A DNA stretch of 64,000 bases from Lachnospiraceae bacterium (GTDB lineage Bacteria > Bacillota > Clostridia > Lachnospirales > Lachnospiraceae). The notes under the pieces are model-generated. The model did no database searches. It was not told the DNA's origin and worked only from the letters and a program-made list of their open reading frames with translations. Position numbers and translations under genes: made by a program. Positions 58,641 through 64,000 of the stretch are shown here, piece by piece. The stretch spans positions 1 to 64,000 of the forward strand of contig JAUNGD010000012.1 of the NCBI GenBank assembly GCA_030524705.1, given 5' to 3'. Positions within the stretch are counted from its first letter, which is position 1; each line of letters starts with the position of its first letter.

Positions 58641-59711
58641 ATGAAAGTGACGATGAAAGATATCGCTGAAAGATGCGGCGTGTCCGTGAATGCGGTGTCT
58701 CTGGCTCTGAATAACAAGCCGGGGGTCAGTGACCAGATGCGCATCAATATCCTGAGAACGGCAGAAGAGCTTGGTTACCTGGAGACAAAGGAAAAGTTTA
58801 TAAAGACATTTGCCAGGACAAATATCTGTATCATGCTGCAGAGCCGTTATTCCAAGGATATGGATTTTTACGGAAGAGTTTTGTTTGGGGTAGTGGAGGA
58901 AGCCAAAAAGAATGGCTACGATACCCTGATGAATTTCTTTGATGACGAGAATTTTGAGGTGCCCGTGACGGTCAGGGAACGCCGGGTGACAGGGATCATC
59001 GTCATCGGGAAAATCAGGGACCACAACATTGAACAGCTATGCAGATACAATATCCCGCTGGTACTGGCAGATCATGCCTCCCTGACGCAGAATATTGACA
59101 GCATTGTCACTGACAACAAGCTGGGCGGCTATATTATCGTCAGATATCTGGTGGAAAAGGGGTTCACAAAGATTGGATTTTTTGGTGAGCTGGGATACTC
59201 CCTGAGCATAAAAGAGCGGTTTTGGGGCTATAAAGAAGCTCTGGCTGATTTTATGCCAAAATTGCATGGGGGGGGGTATAAGCTGGATCAGTATGTTAAT
59301 ACGTATTCCATCCTGGAAGGAATGGAGGAAGCTATTTTGCTGAACCAGCATAAAAAGATCGTGGAATTAATTAAAAAACATGGAAATATGCCGGAGGTGT
59401 TCGTATGCTCCAATGACAAAGCTGCCATTTTATTAATGATGGCGCTTCAGAATCTTGGATATCAGATACCGAAGGACATTTCACTGGTGGGCTTTGACAA
59501 TATTACCTTGTGTGAAAAGATCCGGCCGAGGCTGACAACGGTGAATGTAAATAAAGAGCGGATAGGGAAACGGGCAGTTCAGAGGCTGCTCTACAAAATG
59601 ACCCATAGAGACACACCGACGGAAAATGCGGTGATCAGTGTGGAACTGGTAGCGCGTGAATCTGTAGGAGAACCGGGAGGGGAAAGAGAATGCTGCAATC
59701 GCAGGGTTTGA
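58641..59711 (+). CDS. LacI-family regulator of the mannoside operon
   Basis: 356 residues. HTH TMKDIAERCGVSVNAVSLAL (4-23), hinge region unusual (YLETKEKFIKTFARTN instead of the common NxxARxL form), then a binding-protein-like effector domain. Embedded in the operon it presumably controls. A run of nine Gs (59268-59276) encodes three Gly in the effector domain. The frame is intact in this sequence. Confidence 0.88.
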   Translation: MKVTMKDIAERCGVSVNAVSLALNNKPGVSDQMRINILRTAEELGYLETKEKFIKTFARTNICIMLQSRYSKDMDFYGRVLFGVVEEAKKNGYDTLMNFFDDENFEVPVTVRERRVTGIIVIGKIRDHNIEQLCRYNIPLVLADHASLTQNIDSIVTDNKLGGYIIVRYLVEKGFTKIGFFGELGYSLSIKERFWGYKEALADFMPKLHGGGYKLDQYVNTYSILEGMEEAILLNQHKKIVELIKKHGNMPEVFVCSNDKAAILLMMALQNLGYQIPKDISLVGFDNITLCEKIRPRLTTVNVNKERIGKRAVQRLLYKMTHRDTPTENAVISVELVARESVGEPGGERECCNRRV

Positions 59712-59804
59712 CAAAAAAACTCTGGCTTGCGGCTTCTTTCATTTTATCGAAAGCGATATTGGGAAACAGAGTATCAAGACGAGACAGGAGGAAGGGGTGT
59801 ATAC

Positions 59805-61538
59805 ATGAACAGCAAGCAAATGTATGAATTTTGGTGCAATGATCCCGGGTTTGATGAAAAGACCCGGGAGGAGCTGAAAGGTATTGCGGGAAACCAGGAG
59901 GAAATTGAAGACCGTTTCTACAAAAACCTGGAATTTGGGACGGGGGGACTTCGTGGCATCATGGGCGCTGGAACCAACCGGATGAACCGTTACACGGTAC
60001 GCCGTGCCACGCAGGGATTGGCTAATTATATCAAAAAAGAAGGAACGGAAAAGAAGGGAATAGCCATCGCTTATGATTCCAGAAACCATTCACGTGAATT
60101 TGCTCAGGAGGCCGCCCTTTGCATGGCGGCGAACGGGATTCCGGCCTACAGTTTCCCTTCTCTGCGTCCGACTCCTATGCTGTCCTTTGCCCTGAGAGAA
60201 CTGGGATGTACGGCTGGTGTGGTGATTACTGCCAGTCATAATCCGTCAGAATATAACGGTTATAAGGTCTACTGGGAGGACGGAGCACAGATCACATTTC
60301 CGCGGGATCAGGCGATCATTGGAGAAGTAAATCGTGTAGAGATAAAGGAAGCCAGAACCATGGGGCTTTCGGAGGCGAAAGGAGCAGGGCTCTGGAGGGA
60401 GATCGGATCGGAAATAGATGACCGGTATTTTGCAGCTTTGAAGAGCCTGGTGCTTCACCCGGAGACCGCAAAAGAACAGGGGCAGAAAATGAAGATCGTT
60501 TATACACCCCTCCATGGAACCGGGAACCTTCCGGTCCGGCGGATACTAAAAGAGTTGGGTTTTGAAAACGTGTATGTGGTAAAAGAGCAGGAGCTTCCAG
60601 ACGGAAATTTCCCTACGGTGGACTATCCGAACCCGGAGGATCCGAACGCTTTTGCTCTGGCTGTAAAGCTTGCGGAGGAAGTGGATGCGGACCTTGTGCT
60701 GGCCACGGATCCGGATGCAGACCGCCTGGGTATCTATGTGAAGGAAGAATCTGGTGCTTCCTACCGGCGTTTTACGGGGAATATGTTGGGGATGGTCATT
60801 TTAGAGTATCTCCTGTCCCAAAGAAAGGATCTGGGGCGGCTGCCGGAAGATGGCGCTGTGGTGACTACCATTGTGTCGGGCAAGATGGCAAAGCGTATTG
60901 CGGATGCGTATGGAGTTTCACTTATAGAGACGCTGACCGGATTTAAGTATATCGGAGAGCAGATCAAGTTTTTTGAACAGGATCATGAACATACGTTTCT
61001 CTTCGGCTATGAGGAGAGCTATGGCTGTCTGGAAGGCGTCCACTCCCGTGACAAGGATGCGGTGGTGGCGGTGATGGCTCTGTGCGAGGCCGCCGCCTAT
61101 TACCGTTCCTGGAATGTTTCTCTTGACCGACAGATGGAAAACCTCTTTGAAAAGTATGGATATTATGAGGAGGATATGTGCACGATTACGAGAAAAGGGG
61201 CAAACGGTGCCAGAGAAATCTCTGCGATGATGGAACATATCCGGACTCACATTCCCACTTCAATCGGCGGTTTTTCCGTCAGGGCGTTCCGAGATTATGA
61301 CGCCGGCATTATAAGAGAGAGCGGAAGTGAAAAGACAGTACTTTCGGGGCTGCCCAAATCCAATGTGCTTTATTTTGACCTAGAAGATGACGGTTGGTGC
61401 TGTGTACGGCCATCTGGTACGGAACCGAAGATCAAATTTTATGGCGGAGTCAGGGGAACAGACCATTTAGATGCGAAAGAAAAGCTGCAAAGGCTCCTTT
61501 CCGGTATGCGGTCACTGGAAGAAAACAAGAATCTGTGA
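59805..61538 (+). CDS. Phosphohexomutase (phosphoglucomutase/phosphomannomutase)
   Basis: 577 residues from ATG 59805 (CAGGAGGAAGGGGTGTATAC; an earlier in-frame start has no site). Alpha-D-phosphohexomutase family: catalytic Ser in ITASHNPSEYNG, metal loop TDPDADRLGIY, sugar loop GYEESYGCLEG, phosphate loop RPSGTEPKIKFYG. In this operon it turns mannose-1-phosphate from GH130 to mannose-6-phosphate; it could also serve glucose-1-phosphate from GH94-type enzymes. Confidence 0.92.
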   Translation: MNSKQMYEFWCNDPGFDEKTREELKGIAGNQEEIEDRFYKNLEFGTGGLRGIMGAGTNRMNRYTVRRATQGLANYIKKEGTEKKGIAIAYDSRNHSREFAQEAALCMAANGIPAYSFPSLRPTPMLSFALRELGCTAGVVITASHNPSEYNGYKVYWEDGAQITFPRDQAIIGEVNRVEIKEARTMGLSEAKGAGLWREIGSEIDDRYFAALKSLVLHPETAKEQGQKMKIVYTPLHGTGNLPVRRILKELGFENVYVVKEQELPDGNFPTVDYPNPEDPNAFALAVKLAEEVDADLVLATDPDADRLGIYVKEESGASYRRFTGNMLGMVILEYLLSQRKDLGRLPEDGAVVTTIVSGKMAKRIADAYGVSLIETLTGFKYIGEQIKFFEQDHEHTFLFGYEESYGCLEGVHSRDKDAVVAVMALCEAAAYYRSWNVSLDRQMENLFEKYGYYEEDMCTITRKGANGAREISAMMEHIRTHIPTSIGGFSVRAFRDYDAGIIRESGSEKTVLSGLPKSNVLYFDLEDDGWCCVRPSGTEPKIKFYGGVRGTDHLDAKEKLQRLLSGMRSLEENKNL

Positions 61539-61548
61539 GGAAGAGACG

Positions 61549-63543
61549 ATGGGCATATACAAATTAAAACCGGCCTGTAAAGACTATATCTGGGGCGGAC
61601 GCCGCCTGGCAGAAGAGTATGGAAAAGAGTACGACGGCGAAGTACTGGCTGAATCCTGGGAACTGTCCTGCCACTCGGACGGACCATCCATCATCACGAA
61701 CGGAGCCTATGCAGGGAAGACTCTTCAGCAGTATATTGATGCAGAGGGGCGGCAGGTGCTGGGAACTCACTGCGGGAGGTTCCGGGACTTTCCGATTCTC
61801 ATTAAATTCATTGATGCTAAAGACAATCTGTCGATCCAGGTCCATCCGGATAACCGGTACGCCCTGAAAAACGAGGGTCAGTACGGCAAGACGGAGATGT
61901 GGTATGTGATGGATGCCGGGGCGGACGCTTTCCTGTACTACGGTTTTAGGAAAGAAATCAGCCGGGAAGAATTTGAAAAACGGATCCGGGACGACACGCT
62001 TCTGGAAGTTCTGAATGCGGTGCCTGTGAAAAAGGGAGATATTCTTTTCATTGAATCGGGCACGATCCATGCTATTGGGAAGGATATCCTGATCGCTGAG
62101 ATCCAGCAAAACTCCAATGTGACATACCGGGTGTATGACTACGGACGGAAAGACAAAAACGGACGGATGAGGGATCTCCATATCGAGAAAGCCTTGGCCG
62201 TTACAAAACGTGTGCCCATTCTGCGGGACTGCAATTGTTATCCCCATGTGGCAGACTGCGACTATTTTACTGTGGACAAGCTGAATCTGGACGGAAAGGT
62301 CATGCGGCGGATGGAAGGCAATGTGTCGGAAGAGTCCTTCGCCAGTCTTCTGTTCCTGGATGGGGAAGGAACCATTGAGAACGGAAGTGAACGGCTTTCC
62401 TTCAAAAAGGGAGACAGCTTTTTCCTGGCGGCGGGAAGCGGCGACTACCGTATAGAGGGAACGTGTGATGCACTGGTTACCACGATCCGGGAGAAAGAAG
62501 GACCCGTTCGGGCAGGCGTCGCCATAGGCGGAACAGAAACAAGAATCGGGCTGTTGGATGTCCATCAGAATATTTTAATATCTGAGACCATTCCCACCAG
62601 GGCAGAGCGGCCTGCCAGTGAGGTGATCCGGGAGATTGCCCGCAGGGTGCGGGGGCTTCTGGAGAATCAGGGGATTTCCATGGATCAGTGCGTCGGCATA
62701 GGGATCGGTGTCCCGGGAACTGTGGACAGGAGCCGCGGCATCGTCCGCTATTCCAATAACATCCACTGGGAAAATGTGGAGCTGGCGAAGGAGATGGGCA
62801 GCTATCTCCCGATTCCCGTACGGATCGCCAATGATGCTGACTGTGCAGCTCTGGGAGAAACCGTAGCCAGGACAGGAAACGGATATGAGGATGTAGTTAT
62901 GATCACTCTGGGCGCCGGGGTCGGCGGCAGCATTATTCTGGACGGAGAGCTCTATGACGGGAAAAGGATCGGCGGCAGCGAGATCGGCCATATGGTGATT
63001 GTGGAAAACGGAGAACCCTGTACCTGCGGACGAAGAGGCTGCCTGGAGGCATACGTGTCGGTTCCTGCATTGATGCGGGAGATACGGCGCGCGGCAGGCC
63101 AGGAACTGACACTGGCGGAAATCCGGGCGGCAGCCGATGACGGCGATATGGCGGTGCAGGGGGTGCTGGAGCAGTATGAGAATCGGCTCGGCGCGGGAAT
63201 CGTCAATATCGTCAATATTTTCCGGCCCCAGCTTATACTTCTCGGGGGCACTTTGGCAGTACCGGCAGAACGGCTTTTACAGTTCCTCAGAGAGACCGTG
63301 AAGAGCCAGTGCTTTGGCGGGAACCAGGGACAGCTGCCGGAAATCGAGGCAGCGGTGCTGGGGAAGGATGCGGCGATGATCGGGGCAGCGGCCCTGGCCA
63401 CACTTCTGCAGGACTGCCGGATCAAGGTGTATGAGGTGGCGGAAAAGGCGGGGTACCGCGATATCACTTACTTTTCCAGTGTATTCAAAAAGCTGGTAGG
63501 AGTGAATCCTTCAGAGTTCCAGGACAGAAGCCTTTTAAAGTAA
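61549..63543 (+). CDS. ManA-ROK kinase-AraC tail fusion protein
   Basis: 664 residues from ATG 61549. Residues 1-~315: class I mannose-6-phosphate isomerase, zinc ligands in IQVHPDN, KTEMWYV and ESGTIHAIG. ~320-620: ROK sugar kinase with AGVAIGGTETRIGLL (ATP), GIGVPGTVD, IANDADCAALGE (catalytic Asp) and zinc site CTCGRRGCLEAY. 623-664: VYEVAEKAGYRDITYFSSVFKKL plus the closing GVNPSEF, the second HTH of an AraC domain. The enzyme parts would convert Man-6-P to Fru-6-P and phosphorylate the sugar freed by GH130. The AraC end lacks its first HTH; it may be inert or bind DNA weakly. One continuous frame. Confidence 0.9.
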   Translation: MGIYKLKPACKDYIWGGRRLAEEYGKEYDGEVLAESWELSCHSDGPSIITNGAYAGKTLQQYIDAEGRQVLGTHCGRFRDFPILIKFIDAKDNLSIQVHPDNRYALKNEGQYGKTEMWYVMDAGADAFLYYGFRKEISREEFEKRIRDDTLLEVLNAVPVKKGDILFIESGTIHAIGKDILIAEIQQNSNVTYRVYDYGRKDKNGRMRDLHIEKALAVTKRVPILRDCNCYPHVADCDYFTVDKLNLDGKVMRRMEGNVSEESFASLLFLDGEGTIENGSERLSFKKGDSFFLAAGSGDYRIEGTCDALVTTIREKEGPVRAGVAIGGTETRIGLLDVHQNILISETIPTRAERPASEVIREIARRVRGLLENQGISMDQCVGIGIGVPGTVDRSRGIVRYSNNIHWENVELAKEMGSYLPIPVRIANDADCAALGETVARTGNGYEDVVMITLGAGVGGSIILDGELYDGKRIGGSEIGHMVIVENGEPCTCGRRGCLEAYVSVPALMREIRRAAGQELTLAEIRAAADDGDMAVQGVLEQYENRLGAGIVNIVNIFRPQLILLGGTLAVPAERLLQFLRETVKSQCFGGNQGQLPEIEAAVLGKDAAMIGAAALATLLQDCRIKVYEVAEKAGYRDITYFSSVFKKLVGVNPSEFQDRSLLK

Positions 63544-63547
63544 AAAT

Positions 63548-63562
63548 GGATTGAAATTAAAG
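63548..63562 (+). promoter_or_regulatory. Shared 15-bp element before the last gene
   Basis: GGATTGAAATTAAAG, identical to 54199-54213. It lies five bases after the fusion gene's stop and ~155 bases before the next start codon. It suggests that the downstream secreted protein gene belongs to the mannoside regulon. Confidence 0.55.
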
Positions 63563-63716
63563 AAAAGAGCTGTTGGAATAAAGATAGAAAAGAATGTTAT
63601 TACGTTGTGAAGCGGAGTATCAGTGACTGCAGATGGGAGACAGAGAAAAGCAACAGGCGGATATGGAATACTTCAGGATTTTGCTTCCGATTATTGGGTA
63701 AAGGGAGGAACGGGAT

Positions 63717-64000
63717 ATGTCAGGAAACAGAAAAAAACGTTTGATAGGTGGGACAGCCATGGCTGCAGTGCTGGCTGTCAATGCCGTGAGTTCTGCGGCG
63801 GCCACGTATGAGATCGACCCGGCCTTTGGGATGGAATCAGTGGAGTATATTGATGAGGATATTTATAATGCAGAGCCTGTGGAGAATGAAGCAGTAGGCT
63901 GGGACAACGATTTCGTGTATGATGAGGAAATTATTCTCCAGGATGTATGGGAGAATGAGGCAGGGCCGGATGAAGTGCCGGGGATAGTCCCGGTTCAGAC
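63717..64000 (+). CDS. Secreted protein, N-terminal part (cut by window end)
   Basis: ATG 63717 with AAGGGAGGAACGGGAT before it. Signal peptide: MSGNRKKRLIGG, hydrophobic AMAAVLAVNAVSSAAA, probable cleavage after AAA; the mature start is very acidic (YIDEDIYNAEPVENEAVGWD). At least 94 residues are visible, with no stop. Its place after the mannoside operon with the shared 15-bp site suggests an exported glycanase or cell-surface protein; no domain is reached within the window. Confidence 0.7.
   Translation, partial: MSGNRKKRLIGGTAMAAVLAVNAVSSAAATYEIDPAFGMESVEYIDEDIYNAEPVENEAVGWDNDFVYDEEIILQDVWENEAGPDEVPGIVPVQ

Noticed and set aside
59727..59804. Upstream start for the phosphohexomutase
   Set aside because: Adds 26 residues unlike the family's N-terminus and has no ribosome site; ATG 59805 has a strong one.

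Overview
The window looks like a chromosome segment of a gut Clostridia species, most likely family Lachnospiraceae. The grounds are Gram-positive ribosome binding sites (AGGAGG type), many sugar importers that lack their own ATPase, several sugar phosphorylases, lytS-like/AraC two-component control and a 2-hydroxyacyl-CoA dehydratase-type gene pair. No rRNA, tRNA, CRISPR array or integrase was recognised.

Bases 1-16500 are the early region of a temperate-type phage, almost all on the minus strand, with genes packed by ATGA and similar overlaps. In transcription order (right to left) they encode an HTH protein, unknown small proteins, a formylglycine-generating-enzyme-fold protein whose sequence looks like the target of a diversity-generating retroelement, a DEDDh exonuclease, a membrane-anchored SleB-like hydrolase, an ERF annealing protein, SSB, a replication initiator, a helicase-loader-like protein, a frameshifted PAPS-reductase-family protein, three different DNA methyltransferases, RecU, and finally an ArpU/RinA-like late regulator followed by a terminator. 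No repressor, integrase or att site is visible at the right-hand edge, where phage genes give way abruptly to host genes.

Bases 16540-27750 hold a cytidylate-kinase-like gene, an allophanate-hydrolase-C-domain protein, and then an alpha-glucoside regulon. This contains a binding protein, two permeases, two GH65 phosphorylases, a convergent LacI repressor and beta-phosphoglucomutase. A palindrome (TTTAACGTTAAA type) sits at the importer promoter (two copies) and in the divergent lacI/pgmB promoter, so the circuit can be read from the sequence. GH65 enzymes would make beta-glucose-1-phosphate, which PgmB turns into glucose-6-phosphate.

Bases 27770-31300 carry a compact operon of an ATP-grasp ligase, a glutamate-cysteine-ligase-like enzyme and a class II (Cys2) amidotransferase, with its own strong promoter and inverted repeat. 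It may make and deprotect a gamma-glutamyl metabolite, and I consider it the best candidate for an undescribed pathway. A PD-(D/E)XK transposase-family gene follows, flanked by exact 31-bp repeats.

Bases 32580-48300 are a beta-glucan module: GH94, a GH161/GH94-like phosphorylase and a GH30 enzyme, all apparently cytoplasmic; a 160-nt intergenic element that folds on paper into a four-arm structure; an ABC importer; an extra lipoprotein binding protein; and a histidine kinase/AraC response regulator pair. A MATE exporter, a dehydratase/activase pair and asparaginase follow.

Bases 54170-63550 form a mannoside phosphorolysis operon: importer, GH130 phosphorylase, LacI regulator, phosphohexomutase, and a single polypeptide joining mannose-6-phosphate isomerase, a ROK sugar kinase and the last 42 residues of an AraC-type DNA-binding domain. 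The steps from imported mannoside to fructose-6-phosphate are all present. The window ends inside a secreted-protein gene whose upstream region shares a 15-bp element with the operon's promoter.
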